Shown one piece after another: positions 15,827 to 24,221 of a stretch of 64,000 nt of DNA. The DNA comes from Alcanivorax sp. (GTDB lineage Bacteria; Pseudomonadota; Gammaproteobacteria; Pseudomonadales; Alcanivoracaceae), in assembly GCF_017794965.1 (NCBI RefSeq), contig NZ_CP051240.1:1-64000 (forward strand). The letters run 5' to 3'. The notes under the pieces are model-generated. The model made no database searches and was not told where the DNA came from. It worked only from the letters and a program-made list of their open reading frames with translations. The position numbers and the translations under genes are program-made. The number at the start of each line of letters is the position of its first letter. Position 1 is the first letter of the stretch.

Positions 15827-18321
15827 GTGTTACCTCGATAGGGCTTGAAAAGTCGCAGACGGTTGGCATTGGTGACCACCGTGACCGAGCTCAGTGACAT
15901 GGCAGCGCCGGCAATCACCGGGCTGAGCAAACTGCCGGTGAACGGGTAGAGCACACCGGCGGCCACCGGCACGCCGAGGCTGTTATAGACGAAGGCGCCA
16001 AACAGGTTCTGCTTGATGTTGCGCACCGTAGCGGAAGAGATGGCCATGGCGTCGGCGACGCCATGCAGGGAGCCGCCCATCAACGTGATAGCGGCGGACT
16101 CAATCGCCACGTCGGTGCCGGTGCCGATGGCGAAGCCCACATCCGCCTGAGCCAGCGCGGGCGCATCATTAATCCCGTCCCCCACCATGGCCACCACCCG
16201 CCCCTCCTGTTGCAGTGCTTTCACCTTCTCGGCCTTGTCTTCGGGCAGTACTTCCGCCATTACCTCATCCACACCCGCCTCTCGGGCGATGGCATTGGCG
16301 CTGGCCTGGATGTCGCCGGTGATCATGATCACTTTCAGGCCGGCGTCGCGCAGGCGGGCGATGGCAGCCCTGGAGTCATTCTTGATGCGGTCGGCAACGC
16401 CGATGATGCCGAGCAGTGTGTTGTCGCGGGCCAGGAACAGCGGGGTGGCGCCCTTGTCGGTAAGGGGTTTGCTGTCCAGGGTAATGGTCACCCCTTCGCT
16501 TTCCAGCCAGCGGCGATTACCCAGACGATAGCGTTGCCCTTCCACCTGGGCTGTTACGCCCTTGCCATTCAGGGCCTCGAACTGGCTGGCGTCGTGGTGC
16601 GCAAGCTCACGGCGTTGCGCTTCACGCAGTATGGCCATGGCGAGGGGATGCTCCGAACCGCTCTCCAGACTGGCGGCCACCCTGAGCACGGCGGTGTCTT
16701 CCTCTCCATCCGCGCAGAGAATATCGGTGACCGCCGGTTTGCCTTCGGTGATGGTGCCGGTCTTGTCCAGCACAATGGTGTCCAGCTTGCTGCTGGTTTG
16801 CAGGGCTTCCCCCTGACGAATCAGGATGCCGTGCTCGGCGGCCTTGCCGACGCCCACCATCACCGACATGGGCGTGGCCAGGCCCAGGGCACAGGGGCAG
16901 GCGATGATCAGTACCGTTGTGGCACTGATCAGCATATGAGTCAGGCGTGGATCCGGACCGACGTTATACCAGGCCAGGGCAGACACTACGGCAATGATCA
17001 TGATGGTGGGCACGAACACTGCGGACACCTGATCTGCAAGCCGGCCAATGGGGGGCTTGCTGCCCTGGGCTTTTTTGACCAGGGCGACAATCTGCGAAAG
17101 GGTGGTGTCGCGGCCCACGGCGGTGGCCTGGTAAATCAGGGTGCCGCCTTCGTTAAGGGTGCCGGCACGGACCTTGTCGCCGGGCGTTTTTTCCACTGGC
17201 ATGGGTTCGCCGGTGAGCATGGATTCGTCGATGCGACTCTCGCCTTCCTGCACCAGGCCATCCACGGCGATTTTCTCGCCGGGACGAACCCGCAGCCGGT
17301 CTCCCGTCTGCACCTGCTCCACCGGGATGTCCTGCTCTTCCCTTTGTCGGTTTGGGCCATCACGGATTACCCGTGCGGTTTTGGCGCCAAGATCCAGCAG
17401 CCGTTTCACGGCGGCACTGGTCTTGCCACGGGCGCGCACTTCCAGCGCCTGACCCAGATTGATCAGGCCGATGATCATGGCGCTGGCTTCGAAATAGACA
17501 TGGCGGGCAGCTTCCGGCAACACGCCGGGCACAAGCACCACCACCATGGAATAGAGCCAGGCGGCACCGGTTCCCAACGCAATCAGGGTATCCATGTTGG
17601 CATTGTGATGGGTGAACGCTTTCCAGGCGCCGGTGAAGAAATGGCGACCGGCGGTGGCCAGGATGCCCAGGGTGGCCAGGCCAATGCCCAGCCACACCCA
17701 CTGGCTGGTTTCACCGGGGCGCACCATCATGTCGCCGCCCAGCAGACCCCAGGCCATCAGCGGCACCCCAAGGCCCATCCCCAGCCACATGTGCTTGAGT
17801 AGCTGGCGGTAATGGGCCTGCTCACGGGCCTCTTGTTCACTGCCATCGTCTTCCGGGCGAGCTTCACTGGCGCCATAGCCTGCGTCTTCCACGGCCTGGA
17901 TCAGTGCTTCGGCAGACGCGGAGCCGGTAATCTCTGCCGTGCGATCAGCGAAATTCATTTCCGCCTGCTCCACGCCGGCCGTGTGCCTCAGGGCTTGTTC
18001 AATGGTGCGGACGCACGCTGCGCACGTGGCGCCGGTGATGTTCAGGGTGGTGTGCGTTTTCCGGGATGCATTACCGGGGGCTGTGGGCGTGGCGCCTGTT
18101 TCAGTACTGCTCTCTTCTTTATTGGGTGCGTAGCCTGCGGTGGCGATCGCCTGGCTCAGCGTTGCTTCCGGGGTATCCGTGTCAGTGGTGATTTGGACCT
18201 GTTGCTGATCCAGATCCACGGTGGCCTTACTCACGCCAGGCACGGCGTCCAGGGCAGCGATAATCTTGCGTGCACACCCCTGGCAGGTCGCACCGGCAAT
18301 CGGCAATGTGTGCAGGACCAT
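15823..18321 (-). CDS. copA: Copper-exporting P1B-type ATPase
   Basis: Inner-membrane Cu(I) exporter of 832 residues. There are two N-terminal heavy-metal-associated domains (GATCQGC at about 9-15, GATCAAC near 100), eight predicted membrane helices, the TGEPMPVEK actuator loop, the CPC metal site in ACPCALGLATP, the phosphorylation site DKTGTITEGK, and GDGINDAPALAQAD. GGAGG lies just upstream of the ATG. A CueR-type promoter stands about 50 bases upstream. It heads the operon ATPase, methyltransferase, cupredoxin, probably DUF411. The symbol copA is also used for the multicopper oxidase at 11063; the two are unrelated. Confidence 0.95.
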   Translation of the reverse strand: MVLHTLPIAGATCQGCARKIIAALDAVPGVSKATVDLDQQQVQITTDTDTPEATLSQAIATAGYAPNKEESSTETGATPTAPGNASRKTHTTLNITGATCAACVRTIEQALRHTAGVEQAEMNFADRTAEITGSASAEALIQAVEDAGYGASEARPEDDGSEQEAREQAHYRQLLKHMWLGMGLGVPLMAWGLLGGDMMVRPGETSQWVWLGIGLATLGILATAGRHFFTGAWKAFTHHNANMDTLIALGTGAAWLYSMVVVLVPGVLPEAARHVYFEASAMIIGLINLGQALEVRARGKTSAAVKRLLDLGAKTARVIRDGPNRQREEQDIPVEQVQTGDRLRVRPGEKIAVDGLVQEGESRIDESMLTGEPMPVEKTPGDKVRAGTLNEGGTLIYQATAVGRDTTLSQIVALVKKAQGSKPPIGRLADQVSAVFVPTIMIIAVVSALAWYNVGPDPRLTHMLISATTVLIIACPCALGLATPMSVMVGVGKAAEHGILIRQGEALQTSSKLDTIVLDKTGTITEGKPAVTDILCADGEEDTAVLRVAASLESGSEHPLAMAILREAQRRELAHHDASQFEALNGKGVTAQVEGQRYRLGNRRWLESEGVTITLDSKPLTDKGATPLFLARDNTLLGIIGVADRIKNDSRAAIARLRDAGLKVIMITGDIQASANAIAREAGVDEVMAEVLPEDKAEKVKALQQEGRVVAMVGDGINDAPALAQADVGFAIGTGTDVAIESAAITLMGGSLHGVADAMAISSATVRNIKQNLFGAFVYNSLGVPVAAGVLYPFTGSLLSPVIAGAAMSLSSVTVVTNANRLRLFKPYRGNT

Positions 18322-18367
18322 TCTGGCCTCCTGTTAACGCAGACAACTCGTGGGATAGCATCACAGA

Positions 18368-18398
18368 TTGTTAAACTTTAGGGTAACCCCAAGGTCAA
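18368..18398 (-). promoter_or_regulatory. CueR/MerR-type promoter for the copper ATPase operon
   Basis: On the minus strand TTGACC (18398-18393) and TAACAA (18373-18368) are 19 bp apart. The spacer dyad ACCTTGGGG-TTA-CCCTAAAGT (18375-18395) shares ACCTTGGGGYTACCC with the operator at 13384. No cueR-like gene is present in the window. Confidence 0.75.
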
Positions 18399-18545
18399 GC
18401 GCGTGGTATAAATCTGCCCGCGCATTGAAAAACTTTAATAAAGATCCGGGTTTTCGAGGCTGTAGCACAGTCAGGTCCACCCTTGAAACAGTATAGTGAT
18501 GGCGTTTTGACGAGCCGTTTCAATTTTGAAGAGGACGTATTTTTC

Positions 18546-19130
18546 ATGTTCAAGAAAGCATTGCTTGTGTCTGGTATCGCGCTGACCGTTTCTGGTACTG
18601 CCATGGCGGAGCAGCGTACTTCTGCTGTTCGTGACAACGGTTTTTCCTACAGCTACGGTCAGCTGGCTTATGACCGCTGGGATGTGGATGGCGACTGGGA
18701 CGCGGATGCGTTGAGCGCGGAAGGCAGCTTTGGCCTTGATGAGCATCTGTTTGTTCGTGGTGCCCTGCGTTTCTACGATGGTGACTATGATATCGATGGC
18801 AAACAGCTGTCCGGTGGTATTGGTTTCCACACCCCGCTGCAGCAGGGTCTGGATTTCGTCACCAGTGCGGACATCATTTACGATGATCGCGATCACCGTT
18901 TCGGTGATGACGATGATGTGGGCTTCGAGATCCGTGGTGGTGTCCGTCACGCCACCACTGACAAGATTGAGCTGTCGGGTGGTCTGACCTACCTGGATCT
19001 GTATGACGACGATCTGGGGGTTTACGGTGAAGGCCTGTTCAAGGCAACCCCTGCCGTTGATATCGGTGCCCGTGTGGTGGTGGCCGGTGATCGCGACACC
19101 ATTGGCGTATTTGGTCGTTATAACTTCTAA
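18546..19130 (+). CDS. Outer-membrane beta-barrel protein of unknown function
   Basis: A 194-residue protein with a signal peptide ending in GTAMA (about residue 21), then alternating hydrophobic strands rich in Asp, Gly and Tyr, and a terminal FGRYNF typical of outer-membrane barrels. It may belong to the YfaZ/OmpA-like small barrel group, but no specific family is certain. The start at 18546 was chosen because the signal peptide begins there. It is divergent from the copper ATPase and followed by a good terminator. Acidic repeats (DYDID, DDDD, YDDD) stand out. Confidence 0.8.
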   Translation: MFKKALLVSGIALTVSGTAMAEQRTSAVRDNGFSYSYGQLAYDRWDVDGDWDADALSAEGSFGLDEHLFVRGALRFYDGDYDIDGKQLSGGIGFHTPLQQGLDFVTSADIIYDDRDHRFGDDDDVGFEIRGGVRHATTDKIELSGGLTYLDLYDDDLGVYGEGLFKATPAVDIGARVVVAGDRDTIGVFGRYNF

Positions 19131-19151
19131 ACGGGTTATCGACGATCGTAC

Positions 19152-19187
19152 AAAAAAGCCCGCAGGGATGACCTGCGGGCTTTTTTT
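19152..19187 (+). terminator. Intrinsic terminator
   Basis: AAAAAAGCCCGCAGG-GATGA-CCTGCGGGCTTTTTTT: a perfect 9-bp GC stem with a T run, 22 bases behind the outer-membrane protein gene. Confidence 0.93.
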
Positions 19188-19199
19188 GTGTTGATCGCG

Positions 19200-19528
19200 G
19201 ATTTCCGGGAAAGCCCCCCCGCTTTTCCGTAGGGGCTTGTCTGCAGGCAGGTTATTCGCTTCGCTCCCCTTTGGGCCGCACTGCTGCGTGCGTTACTCCG
19301 CTGCGCTACGTTCCTGCGGTGGATCACTGAGACCTCTGTGGTAAAACGGGCTTTGCTGATTGTGTGGGAAGTTCAGCTTGCTGAATTTACCCCGGACATC
19401 GATCTCACTGGGCGTAGTAAAGCGCAGGAATCGCGCCGCCACCGAGCGCAGCGAAGGAACGCCTGACAAGGCGGCCCCGCAGGGTGGCGGAGCGAATAAC
19501 CGACGCGCCTACGTAAAGGTGGCAGGGC
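19200..19528. repeat. Dispersed repeat remnants between terminator and lipoprotein gene
   Basis: Bases 19241-19322 hold a reverse copy of a dispersed ~70-bp sequence (GTTATTCGC...GTGCGTTACTCCGC...TACGTTCCT) found again at 29706, 44748 and 46084. A rearranged piece (AAGGAACGCC...GCGGAGCGAATAACC) lies at about 19458-19505. No gene is visible in this 338-base gap. Confidence 0.65.
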
Positions 19529-20470
19529 TTACTCGCCATCGCCACGTAGCTGCCAGGCTTCCAGTGGCCCCCAGCCTTCCTCTGCACTGGCGGCAAGGGT
19601 GTCGAGCAAGCCGGGGCGGCTTTCATTCCAGGCACTGGCGGCGCTGTCCGGCAATTGTTCCAGTGATGCCAGCAGCCTGTCGTTGACGGTGCGGCGAACG
19701 ACATCCGGAATCACCAGTTCATCATCATTCACGGCACTGCTGGCCAGTTTCTGGTGGCGCTGGATAATACGTGACAGGGCGCAATCCAGATTGTCAGCGG
19801 ACACCGGAAGGGAATTGCTCAGGCTCTGATAATCCGCCACGGCCTGTTCGCCGGCCAGTTTCAGATAGCGCAGCCGTCGCGGCGCGTTATTGTCTTGCCC
19901 CTGAAAGTGATCCAGCCCGCGGAGGGCATCACCGCTACCATTGAGCACGACCAGCATGGCTGCAAAGCCGAGACTGGCCTCCGCTGCATCCGTGGCGCCG
20001 TGCTGGAGGCGCAAGGTCTTGCGATCCATTTCCAGATACGGATCGCTGATCAAACCGGACTCCGGCCATTGCGGCATGGCGTCGATGTAGCCTGGATAAA
20101 GCGGCCAGCTGTCCATGCGTTCCAGCAAGGCCTGCTGATCCAGCTGACAGGCGCGGGCATTGAGCAGCAGGGTTTGTGCGGTGAAAGTCTCATACCAGTC
20201 AGCAAGGGCGAGACGCGCCGCGTCCAGGCTGTCCTGGTCCGCTTCCTGATCCATTGTGACCAGTGCCTGCTGCCAGCGGGCAGCGGCGGCTTCGAATTGT
20301 TGGCGATGCTGTTGCTGCCAATCGCTGACGCGAATGCTGCTTTGCGCTGGCTCAGGCTGCTCTGCTTGCGGAGCCGGGGCGTCGGGGGCATCGCAGCCGG
20401 ACAATGCGAGCGCCAGCAGGGCGGCAGCCATAACGGTGATGGATGCTTTCATGGCGGTTACCGGGTTCAT
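19529..20470 (-). CDS. Lipoprotein with degenerate imelysin-like features
   Basis: A 313-residue lipoprotein (lipobox ALSGC) of helical character. DSWPLYPGYID resembles the WPLDEGLID block of imelysins, and LGFAAMLVVLNGSG sits where imelysins carry GxHxxEFLLWG, but the histidine and glutamate are absent. It may be a divergent M75 relative that lost the presumed metal site; this is an inference from motif order only. The start overlaps the stop of the HAD gene (ATGA). An internal ATG at 20452 would give a more compact signal peptide. It carries none of the iron-operon context seen around 48-53 kb. Confidence 0.7.
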   Translation of the reverse strand: MNPVTAMKASITVMAAALLALALSGCDAPDAPAPQAEQPEPAQSSIRVSDWQQQHRQQFEAAAARWQQALVTMDQEADQDSLDAARLALADWYETFTAQTLLLNARACQLDQQALLERMDSWPLYPGYIDAMPQWPESGLISDPYLEMDRKTLRLQHGATDAAEASLGFAAMLVVLNGSGDALRGLDHFQGQDNNAPRRLRYLKLAGEQAVADYQSLSNSLPVSADNLDCALSRIIQRHQKLASSAVNDDELVIPDVVRRTVNDRLLASLEQLPDSAASAWNESRPGLLDTLAASAEEGWGPLEAWQLRGDGE

Positions 20471-21120
20471 CGCAGGCTCATGATTTGCCAGCCGCGCTCT
20501 CGGGCTTCGCGCTCCAGGCTGGCGTCCGGGTCCACTGCCACGGGGTGGTCCACCTGCTCCAGCAACGGGATATCGTTGTGGGAGTCGCTGTAGAACCAGC
20601 TGCCCTGCAGGGATTCATCGTGCTCCTTGAGCCAGTCATGCAGGCGCGTGACCTTGCCTTCCCGGTAGCTGGGAATGCCGGCCACTTCGCCGGTATAACG
20701 TTCCTTCTTGCATTCGGCCACGGTGGCAATCAGATGATCTACGCCCAGGCGATCAGCCAGTGGCGCAGTCACGAAATCATTGGTAGCGGTGATGATCATC
20801 AAGGTGTGGCCCTGATCCCGATGTTGCTGGAGCAGGGTCTCCGCCTTGGGCAACCACATCTCGTCCAGCTTTTCCGCCAGGAATTGTTCGCGCCAGAAAT
20901 GCAGCTGGGCCATGTCGTTGTCGGCGAGCACCTTCAGGGAGAAACGCAGGTAGGCCATGATGTCCAGACGACCATTCTGGTAATCCACATAGAACTGGTC
21001 GTTGGTTTCCTTGTAGTGCTCGGCATCCACAATGCCCTTTTCTACCAGCCAGTCGCCCCACAAGTGGTCGGAATCGCAGCCAATCAGGGTGTTGTCCAGG
21101 TCAAAAATCGCGAGTGTCAT
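20467..21120 (-). CDS. HAD-IB family phosphatase (SerB-like)
   Basis: A 217-residue cytoplasmic phosphatase. Motif I DLDNTLI has the nucleophile D7 and acid/base D9, motif II is in LMIITATNDF, and motif III/IV in YSDSHNDIPLLEQ. The subfamily IB cap begins after residue 15. Pseudomonads have a similar gene beside rppH, which fits here. The substrate is unknown. It is divergent from rppH and coupled by a 4-base overlap to the lipoprotein gene behind it. Confidence 0.9.
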   Translation of the reverse strand: MTLAIFDLDNTLIGCDSDHLWGDWLVEKGIVDAEHYKETNDQFYVDYQNGRLDIMAYLRFSLKVLADNDMAQLHFWREQFLAEKLDEMWLPKAETLLQQHRDQGHTLMIITATNDFVTAPLADRLGVDHLIATVAECKKERYTGEVAGIPSYREGKVTRLHDWLKEHDESLQGSWFYSDSHNDIPLLEQVDHPVAVDPDASLEREARERGWQIMSLR

Positions 21121-21310
21121 GGCCTCTCCTTTGCTAAGCCGCTCATTCTAGGGGATGGCGGTGACAAGTTATAGCGAGCACTGGGTGCTTTCCGCGAAGG
21201 AAAGCCGGCAAAGGGTACAAAAGTTGCAGTGATTCCCGTACTCGGGAATTGATTGCAGGTTGCCGGACAAGGTTTAATGGGGCAACAGCGCCCGAAAGGC
21301 ACGTAACAGT

Positions 21311-21334
21311 AACCCTATGAGTCATAGGGGTTTT
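21311..21334 (+). terminator. Orphan terminator-like hairpin upstream of rppH
   Basis: CCCTATG-AGT-CATAGGG followed by GTTTT forms a compact stem-loop 59 bases before rppH. No plus-strand gene ends before it, so it may be a leader attenuator or the end of a small RNA. Confidence 0.4.
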
Positions 21335-21392
21335 CGGGCATTGGCTGCCCTCGCCACCTGGCCTGGCACGCAGCCCCGATTCCAGAGAGATC

Positions 21393-21947
21393 ATGACAGG
21401 CATTATTGATGAAAAAGGGTTCCGGCTGAATGTCGGAATCATTATTGCCGGCGACGATGGCCGGGTGTTCTGGGGTCGCCGGGTAGGCAATCGTGATGCC
21501 TGGCAGTTTCCCCAGGGTGGCATGATGCCCGGAGAAACCCCGGAAGAGACCCTGTTCCGCGAACTGGAAGAGGAGGTTGGTCTGCGTGAAGAGCATGTGG
21601 AAATTATTGCCTCTACCGAAGGTTGGCTGACGTATCGGCTGCCGCGTCGTTTTCTGCGCCGGCCACGCAACAAACCCCATTGTATCGGCCAGCGGCAGAA
21701 ATGGTTCCTGCTGCGACTCACCGCCAGTGAGGAATCCATAGACCTGTTTGCCAGTGAGAGCCCGGAGTTCAAGGCCTGGCGTTGGGTGAACTACTGGTAT
21801 CCGATCCGCAAGGTGGTGCATTTCAAGCGGGGCGTGTATGCCCGTGCGCTGCGTGAGTTGGCGCCGGCGCTGAAAAAGGAGGTGGGCACGCTTGCTTCCG
21901 GGCGGGCCGCTGATCCGGCCCGGACGGGAGGCAGTAACGATGCTTGA
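21393..21947 (+). CDS. rppH: RNA pyrophosphohydrolase
   Basis: Removes pyrophosphate from 5'-triphosphorylated RNA and so starts RNase E-dependent decay. The Nudix box runs from GGMMPGETPEETLFRELEEEVGL at about residues 42-64, and the N-terminal GFRLNVGIIIA and WQFPQGG are typical of RppH. Its 184 residues are slightly long because of a C-terminal tail rich in alanine and glycine. It overlaps ptsP by 8 bases, as is common in gammaproteobacteria. Confidence 0.95.
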   Translation: MTGIIDEKGFRLNVGIIIAGDDGRVFWGRRVGNRDAWQFPQGGMMPGETPEETLFRELEEEVGLREEHVEIIASTEGWLTYRLPRRFLRRPRNKPHCIGQRQKWFLLRLTASEESIDLFASESPEFKAWRWVNYWYPIRKVVHFKRGVYARALRELAPALKKEVGTLASGRAADPARTGGSNDA

Positions 21948-24219
21948 TACCCTGCGCCGCATTGTTCAGGAGGTGAACAACGCCCCGGATATCCGAGCGG
22001 CGCTGGATCTCATGGCCAAGCGTGTGCGGGATGCCATGGGCACCGAAGTGTGCTCCATCTACCTGCGGGACGAAGAAGACCAGCGTTATGTGCTGATGGC
22101 CTCAGAGGGCCTCAAGCAGGAAGCGGTGGGAAATGTGAGCCTGGGACTGGCAGAAGGTCTGATTGGTCAGGTGGGGTTGCGCGAGGAACCGGTCAACCTG
22201 GAAGACGCGTTCACGCATCCCAAGTTTCATTACCTGGCGGAAACCGGGGAAGACCCTTTCCATGCCTTCCTGGGTGTGCCGGTGATGCACCACGGCAAGG
22301 TGCTGGGCGTCATGGTTGTGCAGCAACGGGATGTGCGGCGTTTTGATCAGAGTGAAGAAGCCTTTCTGGTAACCATTTCTGCCCAGTTGTCCGCAGTCAT
22401 CGCCCATGCACACGCTTCCGGCGTATTGTTCGATCAGCTGGAAGCCGGTGTGGATGGCTCGCTGCCCAGTTTCTATGACGGTTTGCCCGGCTGCCCCGGC
22501 GCCGCTATCGGCTACGGTGTGTTGTTGTTCCCGGAAGCGGATCTGGCGTCCGTGCCGGATCGGAACGTGGACGACGTCGGTGATGAAATTGCCCGGCTGG
22601 ATGATGCGCTGGTACGTACCCGGCAGGAAGTGCGGGACCTGGCCGAGCGGGCCTCCAAGTCCCTGGGGGCTGAAGAGCAAGCATTGTTTGATGTGTATCT
22701 GCGCATGCTGGATCGGCATGCCTTGCCGGCGGAGGTCATCGCCCAGATTCGTGAGGGGCAATGGGCCCAGGGGGCCTTGCGTGATGTGGTGGACACGCAT
22801 GTGCGCAACTTCGAAATGATGGATGATCCCTACCTGCGCGAGCGGGCGGCGGATGTTCGGGATCTTGGCCGGCGAGTGCTGGCCCAGCTGCAGAGTCAGA
22901 CCCGCCGTCATGTGATCTTTCCGGATGAATGTATCCTGCTTGGTGAAGACATTTCGGCGCCCATGCTCATGGAAGTCCCCCGTGAGCGTATTCGTGGCAT
23001 CGTCACCACTCGCGGCTCGCGTAATTCCCACATGGCCATTGTGGCGCGGGCCATGGGCATACCTACCGTGGTGGGTGCCCAGAATCTGCCGCTCAAACAG
23101 ATGGACGACAAGGAAATCATTGTGGATGGTTTCCGCGGCCGGGTGGTGGCCAATGCGTCTGCGGAGCTGAAAGCGCAGTTCGAAGAGATCATCCGTGAAG
23201 AAGCTACCCTGCAGGCCGGACTGGAGCGTCTGCGGGATCTGCCTGCGGAAACCGAGGATGGCAACCGGATCCAGCTGCAGGTGAATACCGGGCTGATGAC
23301 CGATATCAGCCGGTCGCTGGAGCGGGGCGCAGAAGGGGTGGGGCTGTACCGTACCGAAATTCCCTTCATGGTGCGCGACCGCTTTCCCTCCGAGGAGGAG
23401 CAGCGGGTGATTTACCGGGAGCAGCTGGCGGCGTTTGCTCCCCACCCGGTGACCATGCGCACCCTGGATGTGGGCGGGGACAAGTCTCTCAGTTATTTTC
23501 CCATCGAAGAGGACAACCCCTTCCTGGGCTGGCGGGGGCTGCGAGTCACTCTCGATCACCCGGAAATTTTCATGGTGCAGTTGCGCGCCATGCTCAAGGC
23601 CAGCGAGGGGCTCAACAATCTGCGCATCATGCTGCCTATGGTGACCAGCGTGATCGAGGCAGAGGACGCCCAGCACTTTATTCACCGGGCCTGGCTGGAA
23701 GTGCGAGAAGAAGGCCTCGACATTCCCATGCCGGAAGTCGGAGTCATGATCGAGGTGCCTGCGTCGGTCTATCAGGCAAGGGCGCTGGCCCAGCGAGTGG
23801 ATTTCTTCTCCATTGGCACCAATGACCTGACCCAGTATCTGCTGGCGGTGGATCGCAACAACCGCCAGGTGGCCTCACTCTACAATTCCTATCACCCGGC
23901 GGTGCTGCACGCGATCCTGCATGTGGTGGAACAGGCCCGGGAAGAGGGAAAGAAAGTCTCGGTGTGTGGCGAGATGGCCGGTGAGCCGGCAGCGGCCCTG
24001 CTGCTCATGGCCATGGGGGTGGATGCCCTGTCCATGAATGCGTCCAACCTGCTGAAAGTGAAGGCGGCCATTCGCCAGGTGAAGATGTGCTTTATCCGCA
24101 AACTGCTCAGTGAAGTGTTGGCCATGGATAATGGCGAAGTGATTTCGGCCTACGTGGATCTGCAGCTGGACAAGGCGGGTCTCGGTGACCTGCTGCGAAA
24201 CCGCAAGGCGATCAACTGA
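21940..24219 (+). CDS. ptsP: Phosphoenolpyruvate-protein phosphotransferase, EI-Ntr
   Basis: First enzyme of the nitrogen phosphotransferase system; it passes phosphate from phosphoenolpyruvate to NPr. The 759-residue protein has an N-terminal GAF domain (about 1-160), an EI N-terminal domain with the phosphorylated histidine in RGSRNSHMAIVARAMGIPTVVGA, and a PEP-utilising barrel ending with GTNDLTQY and CGEMAGEP. The start at 21940 (MLDTLRRIVQEVN) matches EI-Ntr proteins; a longer frame upstream would overlap more of rppH. It is coupled to rppH by overlap and followed after 2 bases by a peptidase gene. Confidence 0.95.
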   Translation: MLDTLRRIVQEVNNAPDIRAALDLMAKRVRDAMGTEVCSIYLRDEEDQRYVLMASEGLKQEAVGNVSLGLAEGLIGQVGLREEPVNLEDAFTHPKFHYLAETGEDPFHAFLGVPVMHHGKVLGVMVVQQRDVRRFDQSEEAFLVTISAQLSAVIAHAHASGVLFDQLEAGVDGSLPSFYDGLPGCPGAAIGYGVLLFPEADLASVPDRNVDDVGDEIARLDDALVRTRQEVRDLAERASKSLGAEEQALFDVYLRMLDRHALPAEVIAQIREGQWAQGALRDVVDTHVRNFEMMDDPYLRERAADVRDLGRRVLAQLQSQTRRHVIFPDECILLGEDISAPMLMEVPRERIRGIVTTRGSRNSHMAIVARAMGIPTVVGAQNLPLKQMDDKEIIVDGFRGRVVANASAELKAQFEEIIREEATLQAGLERLRDLPAETEDGNRIQLQVNTGLMTDISRSLERGAEGVGLYRTEIPFMVRDRFPSEEEQRVIYREQLAAFAPHPVTMRTLDVGGDKSLSYFPIEEDNPFLGWRGLRVTLDHPEIFMVQLRAMLKASEGLNNLRIMLPMVTSVIEAEDAQHFIHRAWLEVREEGLDIPMPEVGVMIEVPASVYQARALAQRVDFFSIGTNDLTQYLLAVDRNNRQVASLYNSYHPAVLHAILHVVEQAREEGKKVSVCGEMAGEPAAALLLMAMGVDALSMNASNLLKVKAAIRQVKMCFIRKLLSEVLAMDNGEVISAYVDLQLDKAGLGDLLRNRKAIN

Positions 24220-24221
24220 TC

